Shown one piece after another: positions 33,030 to 41,503 of a stretch of 64,000 nucleotides of DNA. The stretch is from G965267185 sp965267185 (lineage in GTDB: Bacteria; Pseudomonadota; Alphaproteobacteria; UBA6615), in contig OZ253937.1 of the NCBI GenBank assembly GCA_965267185.1, positions 4,216,001 to 4,280,000 of the forward strand. The letters run 5' to 3'. Position numbers and translations under genes: made by a program. A model generated the notes under the pieces. It saw only the letters and a list, made by a program, of their open reading frames with translations. It was not told where the DNA came from and did not search any database. How positions within the stretch are numbered: position 1 is the first letter of the stretch; each line of letters starts with the position of its first letter.

Positions 33030-33569
33030 ATGGCGAAGATCATCGATCAATTGCGGGCCGAACACGCCGACATGGCGCGGATGCTCGAGGTGCTCGAAGC
33101 GGAGCTCGACGCGATCGACGAGGGGCGACCGCCCTATCATGCCCTGATCGAAGACATCGCCGCCTATTTCCTCGACTATCCCGACGCCTGCCATCACCCG
33201 AAGGAAAATGTGCTCTACAGCCGGGTGGTCGCCAACCGGCCGAACTCGATGGGTCCGGTGGTGGACCTCGAAGCCGAGCACCGGGCGGTGGCGCAATTGG
33301 TGCGCGACTTCGCCAAGGCGGCGGCGAAACTGCGCGCCGGCGATAACATGCCGCCGGCGGCGTTTGCCGCCATTGCGCGCACCTTCATCGAACGGCAACG
33401 CAGCCATATCGGTGATGAGGAAAGAGATCTGTTTCCGCTGGCGCTCGATACGCTGGATGTCACTGACTGGGCGGTGCTCGACGCCAGGGTGGACTCGAAA
33501 ACCGATCCCGTGTTCGGTGCCATTCCCGACGAGCGGTTCAAGAAGCTGCGTGACGTAATTATGTCGTAA
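33030..33569 (+). CDS. Hemerythrin-like (HHE) domain protein
   Basis: 179 residues from the ATG at 33030 (GGGAGA 3-8 bases upstream); the frame extends to 32904 without a ribosome site. The four-helix HHE pattern is present: RAEHADMARMLEVLEAEL, YPDACHHPKENVLY, LEAEHRAVAQLVRDF and FIERQRSHIGDEERDLFPLA. The His and Glu residues would bind a di-iron centre. Family members bind oxygen or protect from nitric oxide and peroxide stress in the cytosol. It is a single gene with no partner. Confidence 0.88.
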   Translation: MAKIIDQLRAEHADMARMLEVLEAELDAIDEGRPPYHALIEDIAAYFLDYPDACHHPKENVLYSRVVANRPNSMGPVVDLEAEHRAVAQLVRDFAKAAAKLRAGDNMPPAAFAAIARTFIERQRSHIGDEERDLFPLALDTLDVTDWAVLDARVDSKTDPVFGAIPDERFKKLRDVIMS

Positions 33570-33619
33570 GCGACATAGACGTGATGGCCGGGGGCGGCCG
33601 CGCAGACTCCTAAGTTTCT

Positions 33620-34222
33620 TTAATAATAATAGCGGCCGAAATGGGGGCCGAAATAGTGGTGGCGGTGATGGCGGTAGCCGAACCCGCGCCCGACCCTGAT
33701 GCCGAAACTGTAGCGCGGATAGGCGTGGCGGTAGTGGGGGTGATAGCCGAAGCGCGGATGATACGGGCCGTAGTAGCTACCGTGGTGGCGGTGCCACGCC
33801 GCCCGCGAGCCGGCGCGGACATCGGCGATAGCGCCGTCGAGGCTGGCGTAGTTTTCGCTCTGCCACCGGCCGTTGCTGTTGCGGCAGGCGGTATCGTGGG
33901 CGGTCAGGGTCTTGCTGTTATCACCGCCAATGGTCGCGGTCTGCTGGAACTCGCGGCAGGGCGTCTCGGACACGAAGAAAGTACGGGTGGGGATCACCGT
34001 GCCGCGGCCGCCGGTCGCCGGGTTGACCCAGGTGCGGCCTTCGCCGGTCTTACTGGTTTCGAGCGCCGCTTGCGTCGCCGCGGCGATGAGCGGCCGGTCG
34101 GCGGCCTCGATGCGCGAACTCGTCTCAGAGCCGGCTTGCCCGGCGCAGCCCGCCAGCAGGCCAGCCGCCAGCGCGAGCCAAAGCGTCGGCTTTGAGCCCC
34201 GTTTGCGTTTGCCGTTTGTCAT
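33620..34222 (-). CDS. Surface-antigen-type lipoprotein with His/Tyr-rich tail
   Basis: 200 residues from the ATG at 34222. Signal peptide with lipobox LLAGC near residue 25, so it is a lipoprotein. Residues 45-135 match the RT0821/Lpp0805 surface-antigen domain (ALETSKTGEGRTWVNPATG, TPCREFQQT, TACRNSNGRWQ) with its Cys pair. The last 55 residues are extremely rich in His, Tyr, Arg and Gly (YGPYHPRFGYHPHYRH), a possible metal-binding or surface-interacting tail. It belongs to a family of alphaproteobacterial outer-membrane or envelope lipoproteins of unknown role. Confidence 0.82.
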   Translation of the reverse strand: MTNGKRKRGSKPTLWLALAAGLLAGCAGQAGSETSSRIEAADRPLIAAATQAALETSKTGEGRTWVNPATGGRGTVIPTRTFFVSETPCREFQQTATIGGDNSKTLTAHDTACRNSNGRWQSENYASLDGAIADVRAGSRAAWHRHHGSYYGPYHPRFGYHPHYRHAYPRYSFGIRVGRGFGYRHHRHHYFGPHFGRYYY

Positions 34223-34392
34223 CGCGTCAATCTCTCGGCTCCTGCCGACCCACTGTAGAGCATAAATTAAAGGCCGCAATTTAGGCTATTTTGGGTCAGC
34301 CGCTCCTGATATTGTGGTATTAAAGCGTGTGCGGTCAATGAGTTGTGCACGCCACAAGTGCACGCGCACACGGCGGTTTTGGGAGAGACGCC

Positions 34393-35568
34393 ATGGCGAC
34401 GCAAGGTACAGACACTGACAAGACGACGGGTACAGCGGCGGACCCGCGCCCTGCTCCGGCAGACGCGCGGTCCAACGGAACCGATGGCGCCGATGGTCAG
34501 AAGGCCAGCAGAACCGGCAGCGGCGCGGGCGGTGCGCCCGCGGGTAGCGATACGTCGAACACCGAAGTTCGCCTGCTCAAAGACGTGCAGATCGGCACCA
34601 AGGATAAGCGTGGCCGACTGATCTACGACGTGTTGTGGGCAGTGCCCGAGTTCAAGATTTACAAGACCGCGAAGGGTATCAGCCCCCATTTCTCCGACGA
34701 CAGCGCACTCGCCGCCGATCAGCGCGACCGCTATCTGGCGCTCGGCCAGGAGCTGGCGCACATGAACCACCTGATCCACTTTTTGCCCCAGGGCGTGCGA
34801 TGGTGGCGCCGGAAAAAGAACGGCGACGTTCCCGTTTTCGCCGCTCTAACCTCAAGCGCGGCCGGCCGTAGGCAGACCGGTACCGGCGACGGCCTCGGCG
34901 GCAACGCCACCAGCACCTATTACGAACGCGAGATGGCGCGCGGCGTTGCTCAGGCGCTGACCGGCGACGCTGAGGCAGGCAAGGCGACACTCATCACTCT
35001 GGCCAAGCGGCTGGAGAAGCGCTTGCGCAACAAGGGACGCGTGATCTACTTCGCCATGGCGCTGATCTCCGCCGCCGTCATCGCCGCGGCGGCGCTGCTG
35101 TTCCTGGTGTTCGCCGCCGCACCCCTGGCTGAAATCTTACCCGGATCAACCGGCGTCGACGTGCGCGAGCTGACGCTGGTGGTGATCATGGGCAGCCTCG
35201 GGGCGCTGCTGTCGACCGCCGTGGGGTTGCGCAGCCTCGCGATCGATGCCAGCGCTACCCTGTCGATGAACTGGCTTTACGGCGGCCAGCGCATGTTGGT
35301 CGGCGTGCTCGGCGCCCTGGTTCTCTACCTGGCGCTGCGCGCCGGTGTTGGAACGGGGTTAGTCTCCATAACCGTGAGCGGGGCCGCGGACGGCACGATC
35401 CCCGCTACTATTCCCGACGCCCATAAACTGGCGTTCGTGAGCGTGCTCGCCGGCTTCAGCGAACGGCTGGTGCCCAACCTGCTCGACCGTCAAAGCGATA
35501 GCAGTGCTAACGGCGCGGATGGCGGCGGCGACAACAGCCAGGACAACGGTAAGGGGGGTGGCAGCTAA
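34393..35568 (+). CDS. Membrane protein with disordered N-terminus
   Basis: 391 residues from the ATG at 34393, which has GGGAGAGA upstream. Residues 1-65 are polar and low-complexity (Asp, Gly, Ala, Thr), probably disordered. A soluble domain (70-215) follows, with the KDKRGRLIYDVLWAVPEFKIYKT-type segment shortened here. Then come hydrophobic segments at about 222-245, 262-282 and 300-320, and a conserved-looking AGFSERLVPNLLDR stretch before a disordered tail. The last motif recurs in bacterial membrane proteins of unknown function. It stands alone on its strand. Confidence 0.75.
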   Translation: MATQGTDTDKTTGTAADPRPAPADARSNGTDGADGQKASRTGSGAGGAPAGSDTSNTEVRLLKDVQIGTKDKRGRLIYDVLWAVPEFKIYKTAKGISPHFSDDSALAADQRDRYLALGQELAHMNHLIHFLPQGVRWWRRKKNGDVPVFAALTSSAAGRRQTGTGDGLGGNATSTYYEREMARGVAQALTGDAEAGKATLITLAKRLEKRLRNKGRVIYFAMALISAAVIAAAALLFLVFAAAPLAEILPGSTGVDVRELTLVVIMGSLGALLSTAVGLRSLAIDASATLSMNWLYGGQRMLVGVLGALVLYLALRAGVGTGLVSITVSGAADGTIPATIPDAHKLAFVSVLAGFSERLVPNLLDRQSDSSANGADGGGDNSQDNGKGGGS

Positions 35569-35621
35569 ACGGACGGCCGCCGTTCGCCTCAGCCGGAGAC
35601 AACCGGTAACATAGCGGCGTG

Positions 35622-35921
35622 ATGAAACAGGTGCGCTGCTTGTGGCGCGGCGAGCTCGCGCTCGAGGCCGCGTTCTGGAACTGGGCCGTGGTCGGCGGCC
35701 TCATCGTCAACGTGGCGACCAGCGCGGCGTTTCTGTTTTTCGTCACCGCCGACCGGGTGGTGCTGGCGCTGATCGCCGGCTACACGGTCTCGCTGCCCTA
35801 TAATCTGCTGGTCTCGGTTGGGGTGTGGCGCGCCGCCGACCGCTATGAGGGCGATCGAAGCTGGGCCGAGTTGGCGCGGAGCATCACCGTCGCCGGCGCG
35901 ATCCTGCTCAGCGTGACCTGA
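35622..35921 (+). CDS. Small two- or three-TM membrane protein
   Basis: 99 residues from the ATG at 35622 (a GTG directly before it is also possible; neither has a strong ribosome site). Hydrophobic segments are at about residues 21-45, 46-68 and 85-98 (WAVVGGLIVNVATSAAFLF, LALIAGYTVSLPYNLLVSVG). No domain recognised. It follows the 391-residue membrane protein by 53 bp and may be co-transcribed with it. Confidence 0.65.
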   Translation: MKQVRCLWRGELALEAAFWNWAVVGGLIVNVATSAAFLFFVTADRVVLALIAGYTVSLPYNLLVSVGVWRAADRYEGDRSWAELARSITVAGAILLSVT

Positions 35922-35929
35922 CGCTCGCC

Positions 35930-36292
35930 TTATTCCCGTGCGGTGTCGTCGAACGGCTCGATCGTCATGCCCGTTACCGTGCCTTCTTCAAGGCAGCGCG
36001 CGTTGACGCTGATGTCTTCGGGGTGGGAGCGCGGCACGTAGAAGGATTTGATGCCGCAGGCTTTGCAGAAATAATGCTGCGCCACGCCGGTGTGGAAGGT
36101 GTAGGTGGCGAGATCGGCCTCGCCCTGCTCGAGAGTGAAATTGTTGCGGGTTACGATTAGGTGGAGGTAGGCGGTCATCCGGCAAATCGAACAATCGCAA
36201 TCGAGCACGGTGATGTGCGCCGGCGCCTGCGCGCGAAACCGGACCCGCCCGCAATGGCAGCCACCTCTATGTTCGACGAGTTGCTCGACCAT
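35930..36292 (-). CDS. GFA-family (glutathione-dependent formaldehyde-activating-like) zinc protein
   Basis: 120 residues; start at 36292. Zinc-binding cysteines appear in GGCHCGRVRF, LDCDCSIC and FCKACGIKSFY, the full GFA Cys pattern. The family binds structural zinc and is named after a glutathione-formaldehyde adduct enzyme, though most members have no proven activity. Converges with the small membrane protein, 8 bp apart. No operon partner. Confidence 0.9.
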   Translation of the reverse strand: MVEQLVEHRGGCHCGRVRFRAQAPAHITVLDCDCSICRMTAYLHLIVTRNNFTLEQGEADLATYTFHTGVAQHYFCKACGIKSFYVPRSHPEDISVNARCLEEGTVTGMTIEPFDDTARE

Positions 36293-36381
36293 TTGCCGAA
36301 TATAACATAGCGGTCGTGCGGCGGCGTACTGCGGACAGCCAGCTAAAAATCCCCGCGCCGATTAGGGCTGTTCGCCGGCAC

Positions 36382-36768
36382 CTATTTTTCATCCGTTGAT
36401 ATGTGCGCGTCGCGCCAGTCGCGGGCGTGGCGCGCGGCCTCTTGCCGCTCGGCCTCGGTCAGGAAGCTGGCAAGAAAGACGCGGATGCGTTCGAACCCCG
36501 CCGGGTCGCCGGCGCTCGCGATCAGCAGCCACATATAGGCTGTGCCGTAGTCGCGCGGCACGCCGCGGCCGTAGGTGTATAAATTGACCAGGCCTATCTG
36601 GGCGTTTTGATCGCCACGTTCGGCCAACGCCTGCCAGATGTCGAATGCCGCTGCGTAGTCGCCGCGTTCCCATGCCGCTGCCGCCGCTTCAGGGTCTTGC
36701 GCCGCGGCGGGCGGCGCCGGCAACAGCGCCAGCGGCAGAAGACAACAGGCGGCGAACAGGGCTTTCAT
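36382..36768 (-). CDS. Secreted Sel1-repeat-like small protein
   Basis: 128 residues from the ATG at 36768. Signal peptide in residues 1-23 (LFAACCLLPLALLPAPPAAA). The mature part has one or two Sel1/TPR-like helical pairs (AAAAWERGDYAAAFDIWQALAERGD is abbreviated here to AAAWERGDYAAAFDIW, then NAQIGLVNLYTYGRGVPRDY), the latter being a good Sel1 core. Such short repeat proteins act as periplasmic adaptors. No partner gene is evident. Confidence 0.75.
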   Translation of the reverse strand: MKALFAACCLLPLALLPAPPAAAQDPEAAAAAWERGDYAAAFDIWQALAERGDQNAQIGLVNLYTYGRGVPRDYGTAYMWLLIASAGDPAGFERIRVFLASFLTEAERQEAARHARDWRDAHISTDEK

Positions 36769-36828
36769 CGCCACCAATCTAGACCGATTCTGCCACAAGC
36801 GCGCCGCCGGGAAGGCCGGTACCTCGCG

Positions 36829-37107
36829 CTACCTCATCCCCAGCCGCAGCTTGGCCTCGTTGACGCGTTTGACGCAGAGCCGGATGTCGCTCGCGCTCTG
36901 TGCAGCGCGGGCTTCTTTCAACAGGCGGTCGACGGCGCGGGCGCTGCGGGAGGCGAGGATGGTATCGCGCGCCGCCCTCTCGATGTCGCGGATGCCGTTG
37001 CGGCAATCTTCCCGGGGGCCGGCGTGCGCCGGGTCCAGGGTTGCCGCCGCTGCGCTGACAATCAGCAAAGCAAGACCGACGAGTGCCGCGCTCCAGCTTT
37101 TGAACAT
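36829..37107 (-). CDS. Small secreted helical protein
   Basis: 92 residues from the ATG at 37107, with GGAGGG 4-9 bases upstream. Signal peptide covers residues 1-29 (LVGLALLIVSAAAATLDPAHA). The mature 63 residues are helical and basic with two Cys (REDCRNGIRDIE and IRLCVKRVNEA) that could form a disulfide. No family recognised. Confidence 0.7.
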   Translation of the reverse strand: MFKSWSAALVGLALLIVSAAAATLDPAHAGPREDCRNGIRDIERAARDTILASRSARAVDRLLKEARAAQSASDIRLCVKRVNEAKLRLGMR

Positions 37108-37172
37108 TTCGCCCTCCGCGTGGCTACCACCTCTTGGACGTGGTGTCACAGCGCACGGCGGTCAAGGTGCGG

Positions 37173-37823
37173 TTAGGTTTCAGGTCCTAGCACGCGGAAC
37201 TCGTAGGTGCCGGCCGATTGGCCTTCGATCGACAGGCGTACCGACCATAGGCCCGGTTGGTTTCTCGGTAACGTGATTCGGTGGGTGCTAAAGGTTCCTT
37301 GGTAGGTGGCGCCAGTGGGTCCGGCCATTTGATGGGTTCGCCAGAACAAGGTGCCCGGCCCGTGCCACTCCAGCCCTACCTGAATTGCCCGGTCGAGCCC
37401 CTCCAAGTCGTAGAAAAACGTTACGTCGCTGCCAGGCTCAAATTCTATGACCGTTCTCGGCAATGGTCCGGCGATGCTGGAAAGTGGGCCGTCGACGGAA
37501 GGCGCATCGGTGAAATAAGCGCGGCGCACGATATCGCGCCCGTCGCGGCGCCCGTCCAACACCTGCTTCAGGGCGGCGTGACTAACGCACCGTAGATAGG
37601 CGTTGGGCGGCTGCGAGGCGGCGGTCTCGCGCACCACCAACTTGCCGGCGTCAGTGATTTCGACGAGCTTTACGGAGGGGAAGTGGGAACATGCATTCCA
37701 CTGTTCCTGAGCCAGTATGCGCGGATCGACCGTTTGCGGCTTTGCGCTTTCCGTTGTGGGCATGGTGCATGCGGACAGCGCGCCCACCGCAAGAACGGCT
37801 AGCGCTGTCCCGCGAGCCGCCAT
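37173..37823 (-). CDS. Secreted lipoprotein of unknown function
   Basis: 216 residues; ATG at 37823. Signal peptide with lipobox LSAC near residue 19. The mature region (CSHFPSVKLVEITDAGKL, AYLRCVSHAALKQVL) carries Cys pairs. The C-terminal 90 residues look like a beta-sandwich (FEPGSDVTFFYDLEGLD, GLWSVRLSIEGQSAGTYEFRV), possibly ligand-binding. It starts 6 bp after the stop of the 264-residue gene upstream on the strand, so the two form an operon. Role unknown. Confidence 0.75.
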   Translation of the reverse strand: MAARGTALAVLAVGALSACTMPTTESAKPQTVDPRILAQEQWNACSHFPSVKLVEITDAGKLVVRETAASQPPNAYLRCVSHAALKQVLDGRRDGRDIVRRAYFTDAPSVDGPLSSIAGPLPRTVIEFEPGSDVTFFYDLEGLDRAIQVGLEWHGPGTLFWRTHQMAGPTGATYQGTFSTHRITLPRNQPGLWSVRLSIEGQSAGTYEFRVLGPET

Positions 37824-37829
37824 GGTTTC

Positions 37830-38624
37830 TTAGTTTGAGCTCAAGATGCGGCCGCATTGGGTGGGCGATAGGCCGCGCGACTTGGCCTCATCGACCCATT
37901 TCTGCAGCGAGCGCTGTTGCTGCCAGGCGCCGTTTTCGGTCGCCATATTGCACACGCGCCGATTGGGCGCCTGCGCGTAGGCAGCGTCAGGCGTTCCAAC
38001 GCGCGATGGTGCTGCGTTGGGGTCCGGCAGTTTCGGCAGATCGAGATGCTTCAGTTTGGCGACGGTGCGGCCGTCCTTTTTCGCTGCCGCCAGATAGTGA
38101 GCGCCGTGGGCGAGCACCTCTTCGCGGTCGGTGCCGGGCGCGCGGCAGTGGATCAGCGATGCCAGGAAGTTACCGTAGATGCGTGGACGGTTGTCGCTCG
38201 AGCGGCCGGACTCGCCGACATAGTCGAGCCCGACGCAAACCGCGCCGTCGCTCACGCGCCGGTAAACCAGCGAGATCAGGTTTTTCGAATACTGCTTCAC
38301 CTCCAATTCAGCGCAATTCTGCGCGGGGTCCTCGCCGCAATAGCGCCGTCGACTACGCTCCTCGTTGAAGCTGCTTCTGGTGAAGTAGGTATGCCCCGAC
38401 AGCTTTTGAAAGTTCATCAGCGAGTTATCGAACCGCCACCTCTCGACATAGACCTTGTTGGCGTAGTAGCCGCCTTCGACGTCGATGAACCCGCGCCCCG
38501 CATGGCCCACATCGAACAGGGCCTCATCAGGGGTGATTTGCTTAATGGTATCCTGGGCGCTCGCAGCCGAGCCGAAAAGTAACAGGGCGAGTGCTGCCCC
38601 CCATAATGCCGCCGATTTTTTCAT
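37830..38624 (-). CDS. Secreted protein of unknown function
   Basis: 264 residues; ATG at 38624, GGGGCAGAGATATC upstream. Signal peptide 1-23 (AALWGAALALLLFGSAASA). The body contains four to six Cys (RYCGEDPAQNCAEL, HCRAPGT, RVCNMATENG) and a C-terminal AWQQQRSLQKWVDEAKSRG helix. The Cys content implies a disulfide-stabilised periplasmic protein. Operon with the lipoprotein gene downstream. No family recognised. Confidence 0.75.
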   Translation of the reverse strand: MKKSAALWGAALALLLFGSAASAQDTIKQITPDEALFDVGHAGRGFIDVEGGYYANKVYVERWRFDNSLMNFQKLSGHTYFTRSSFNEERSRRRYCGEDPAQNCAELEVKQYSKNLISLVYRRVSDGAVCVGLDYVGESGRSSDNRPRIYGNFLASLIHCRAPGTDREEVLAHGAHYLAAAKKDGRTVAKLKHLDLPKLPDPNAAPSRVGTPDAAYAQAPNRRVCNMATENGAWQQQRSLQKWVDEAKSRGLSPTQCGRILSSN

Positions 38625-38987
38625 GATATCTCTGCCCCTCTCGTTGCCGGGCCACCATGCCTTGCCGGCCGGAACGCGCCATGGCGCATTCGTTTCACTA
38701 CCAACGGTAGTAGGGCTGGCGGGCGATGTCTAGTTAACGTGCGCGCTGCATACGGGGGTGCGAATGCGGCAACGTACCTTATTCATTGGACAATAGCGGG
38801 TGATACACAAGCCGCGATAGTGAATCGGTGAGAGGCCGTGTTAGGCTCAACATCGGGGACAATTGCGAAACAGCCCGGCTAACGGGGCGGTATCGCTCGC
38901 TATTTGGGGGCAATCCGTGAAAGCAGTCTTTGTCATTGTATCCACGCCGCTCCCGCGCGCGCCGCTGAACTCTCAGGGGGTTTTGCT
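38625..38987. other. 363-bp intergenic region before the six-gene array
   Basis: Divergent upstream region of the secreted-protein operon and of the membrane-protein array. AT-rich patches near 38745-38830 could hold promoters. No gene or RNA recognised. Confidence 0.4.
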
Positions 38988-39725
38988 ATGACAGACGCGA
39001 CCGTCGCCAACCCGCCGTTCCGAATCGGCGGCGTATTCAGCCGCGGCATAGATGTGTTTAGCAAGAATATTGGCGGATTTACCGCGCTGGCGATTTTGTT
39101 CACGGTGCCGGTGATGATCTTAGGCGTCGTGATCGGACTAATGTTTGCTTCGACCGTCTTAGCTGGCGCAGGGCTCGTTGTATTCGTGGTGGGACTGGTC
39201 TTCATTAGTTTGATTTCCAGTTACCTGGCGGCGGCGGCCATCACCTACGGCACGTTCGAAACGCTACGCGGCGAGCCTGCGGGATTTCGCGCCTGTTTCG
39301 GCCGCGGGCTGGCGTTGATTGGACCGGCAATCGGCGTAGCGGTTGTCTACAGTCTTATCGTTGTGGTCGGATTGGCGTTTTTGATCGTGCCCGGCCTGAT
39401 CCTCATGACCGTTTACTGGGTTGCCCTTCCGGTTGCGGTCGTGGAACGGCCGGGTGTATTCGCCAGCCTGTCACGCAGCGCCGAGCTCACCAAGGGTAAC
39501 CGCTGGCGGATATTCAGCATAATGGCGATCGTTTTTGTCGTTAGCTTCGCAGTGAACGCGATTATTACACTGATTTTTGGCGACGACGCGCCGACGGCTC
39601 TCGACCTCATCGTGTCGGCGTGGATCATCGCGATCTGGGGGGTAATAGGCGCGGTGACCTATCACGATCTGCGGGTGGCGAAAGAGGGAGTCGAAGCAGA
39701 CCAAATCGCCGCGGTGTTCGACTAG
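38988..39725 (+). CDS. Tandem-array membrane protein, copy 1 of 6
   Basis: 245 residues from the ATG at 38988. About six hydrophobic segments. Hallmarks shared by the whole array are an early FRIGGV block, a YGTFETLRG loop, a VERPGVFASLSRSAELTKGNRW box before the fifth TM, and the terminal TYHDLRVAKEG...IAAVFD. The general pattern resembles the GPDPase membrane domain proteins, which lack a catalytic part. The early SFSILFRNI-type segment of the other copies is RGIDVFSKNI here, so it is the most divergent of the early copies. The role is unknown; proximity to the MoxR operon suggests an envelope function. Confidence 0.82.
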   Translation: MTDATVANPPFRIGGVFSRGIDVFSKNIGGFTALAILFTVPVMILGVVIGLMFASTVLAGAGLVVFVVGLVFISLISSYLAAAAITYGTFETLRGEPAGFRACFGRGLALIGPAIGVAVVYSLIVVVGLAFLIVPGLILMTVYWVALPVAVVERPGVFASLSRSAELTKGNRWRIFSIMAIVFVVSFAVNAIITLIFGDDAPTALDLIVSAWIIAIWGVIGAVTYHDLRVAKEGVEADQIAAVFD

Positions 39726-39748
39726 GATGACTTTCTCGGTGATTTATC

Positions 39749-40537
39749 GTGGCTGATGCGGCCGCACCCGGCACGACGGGACCAACACTGCACGTCGGTA
39801 AGGTACTGGCGCGCAGCTTCACGATTCTGTTTCGCAACGTCGTGCCGTTCGGCTTTTTGGCGCTGCTATTCACTGCGCCCAGTTTCATCATCGCCTTGTC
39901 GGCGGGGCCGCAAACCGAGCCGGTGGACGAGGTTACCGCCGACCTCGTCATTCGCGGCGGGGCCGTTTTTTTCGTCGACCTGTTGCTCGGCTCGCTGCTG
40001 ACGGTGGTGCTGATCTACGGCACCATTCAAACCCTGCGCGGCCAGCCCGTCGGGATCGGCGCGAGCCTAAGCCGCGGTGCGGCCCTGTTCGTGCCGGCGC
40101 TCGGCGTGGTGATCGTCTATTCGCTGGCGTTGCTGGTCGGTTTTACGCTTTTGGTTATCCCCGGCATTGTCGTCATCGTCTTTTTTTGGGTGGTGCTGCC
40201 CGTGGCGGTGATCGAGCAGCCCGGCGTGTTCGCCAGCTTCTCCCGCAGCCGGGTGCTTACCAAGGGTAACCGCTGGCGCATCTTCGCGCTTTTCGTGATC
40301 CTGATTGCGGTCTCTTTTATCGGCGGTTTCATTATCGGCTTTGTCATCGGTTTCGTTTTCGGTTTTACCGAGTCCTTTATCGAAGGGAGCGGCGCGCTAT
40401 CGGCGCCGACGATCGATTGGGTGACGTCTGCCTTCGCTTCGGCGCTTTGGGCGATCGCTAGTGCTGTGAGCTACCACGATCTGCGGGTGGCGAAAGAGGG
40501 CGTCGATGTGGACGAACTCGCCGCTGTGTTCGACTAA
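39749..40537 (+). CDS. Tandem-array membrane protein, copy 2 of 6
   Basis: 262 residues; starts with GTG at 39749, 23 bp after copy 1. It carries RSFTILFRNVVPFGFLALLF at the start, YGTIQTLRGQPVG in the central loop, IEQPGVFASFSRSRVLTKGNRW, and SYHDLRVAKEG...LAAVFD at the end. Around 40436-40462 its DNA is almost the same as copy 5 at 42957-42983 (TTCGGCGCTTTGGGCGATCGC), a sign of recent exchange between copies. Six hydrophobic segments. Weak ribosome site, so it may be translated by coupling with copy 1. Confidence 0.82.
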   Translation: MADAAAPGTTGPTLHVGKVLARSFTILFRNVVPFGFLALLFTAPSFIIALSAGPQTEPVDEVTADLVIRGGAVFFVDLLLGSLLTVVLIYGTIQTLRGQPVGIGASLSRGAALFVPALGVVIVYSLALLVGFTLLVIPGIVVIVFFWVVLPVAVIEQPGVFASFSRSRVLTKGNRWRIFALFVILIAVSFIGGFIIGFVIGFVFGFTESFIEGSGALSAPTIDWVTSAFASALWAIASAVSYHDLRVAKEGVDVDELAAVFD

Positions 40538-40575
40538 CCTATGAGAGCGGGCGCGCAAGAAGAGAAGGGCGAAAC

Positions 40576-41436
40576 ATGAGCGATAATGGAAACCTGGATG
40601 CGCCGCGCCCGGCACAAAACCAACAGCGGCCGCCGGTGATGCCGCTGATTATCGGCAGCGTGCTACAGCGAACGTTCTCCATTTTGTTCCGCAACATCGT
40701 GCCGCTGGGGGGCGTGATGCTGTTGGCTTCGTTGCCGTCGCTCTTGATCTTCTTTTTCCTCGCCGATCAATTTGGCGGCGCCAACGCCACCCAGCCAACG
40801 GGCGGGCTCTTCACCCTGTTCGGCGGCTTTTTTATCATGCAGTGGGTTCTCTATGCATGGAGCATGGCGGGCGTGACTTACGGCGCGTTCGAAGCATCGG
40901 AGGGCCGCCGTCCGAGCTTCGCCGCCTGCATTGCGGCCGGCATAGCAAGATTGCTGCCGATGATCGGCATCTTTCTCATTTATGTACTACTGATGTTGTT
41001 ACTAGGCGGGGTCAGCGTTGGCGTGATGATGCTCGCAACGCCCTTTGTCGGCGTGCCGCTCGTCTTCGTCGCATTCGCCTACTTGGCGACGATTTTTTTG
41101 GTGACCGTCGCGGCGACGGTTATCGACCGGCCGGGTGTTTTGGCGAGCTTCGGGCGTAGCATCGATTACACCCGTGGCAACCGCTGGCGGGTGCTGGGGC
41201 TGCTCGTCATTCTTGCCGTTATATCGATCGCCGCTTCGTTTATCTGGACCTTCGTCTTCTCCTTCGCCGGCGTTGCCGTGACGGAACCGACAGCCATCAT
41301 TTTTGCGCTGATTCCACAGCTCGCATTTTCCGCCGTGATGACCGCGGCGTGGGTCGTGATGGCTACGGTGGTCTATTACGATCTGCGGTCGGCGCGCGGT
41401 GGCGACATGGAGCAAACCGCCGCTGTATTCGATTAG
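40576..41436 (+). CDS. Tandem-array membrane protein, copy 3 of 6
   Basis: 286 residues; ATG at 40576 with AGAAGGGCG upstream. A Gln/Asn/Pro-rich 30-residue N-terminal extension precedes RTFSILFRNIVPLGG. The middle loop YGAFEASEGRRPS and the box IDRPGVLASFGRSIDYTRGNRW deviate from the other copies (TRGN in place of TKGN). The end is VYYDLRSARGG...TAAVFD, in which the usual VAKEG is lost. So copy 3 is the most divergent at its C-terminus. Hydrophobic segments as in the others. Confidence 0.82.
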   Translation: MSDNGNLDAPRPAQNQQRPPVMPLIIGSVLQRTFSILFRNIVPLGGVMLLASLPSLLIFFFLADQFGGANATQPTGGLFTLFGGFFIMQWVLYAWSMAGVTYGAFEASEGRRPSFAACIAAGIARLLPMIGIFLIYVLLMLLLGGVSVGVMMLATPFVGVPLVFVAFAYLATIFLVTVAATVIDRPGVLASFGRSIDYTRGNRWRVLGLLVILAVISIAASFIWTFVFSFAGVAVTEPTAIIFALIPQLAFSAVMTAAWVVMATVVYYDLRSARGGDMEQTAAVFD

Positions 41437-41503
41437 CCAACAGAGGCCGTCCTCGCGTTCCGTAGAGGCTGCGGCCGGTTCACAACGATAAGAGAGGTGA
41501 CCC

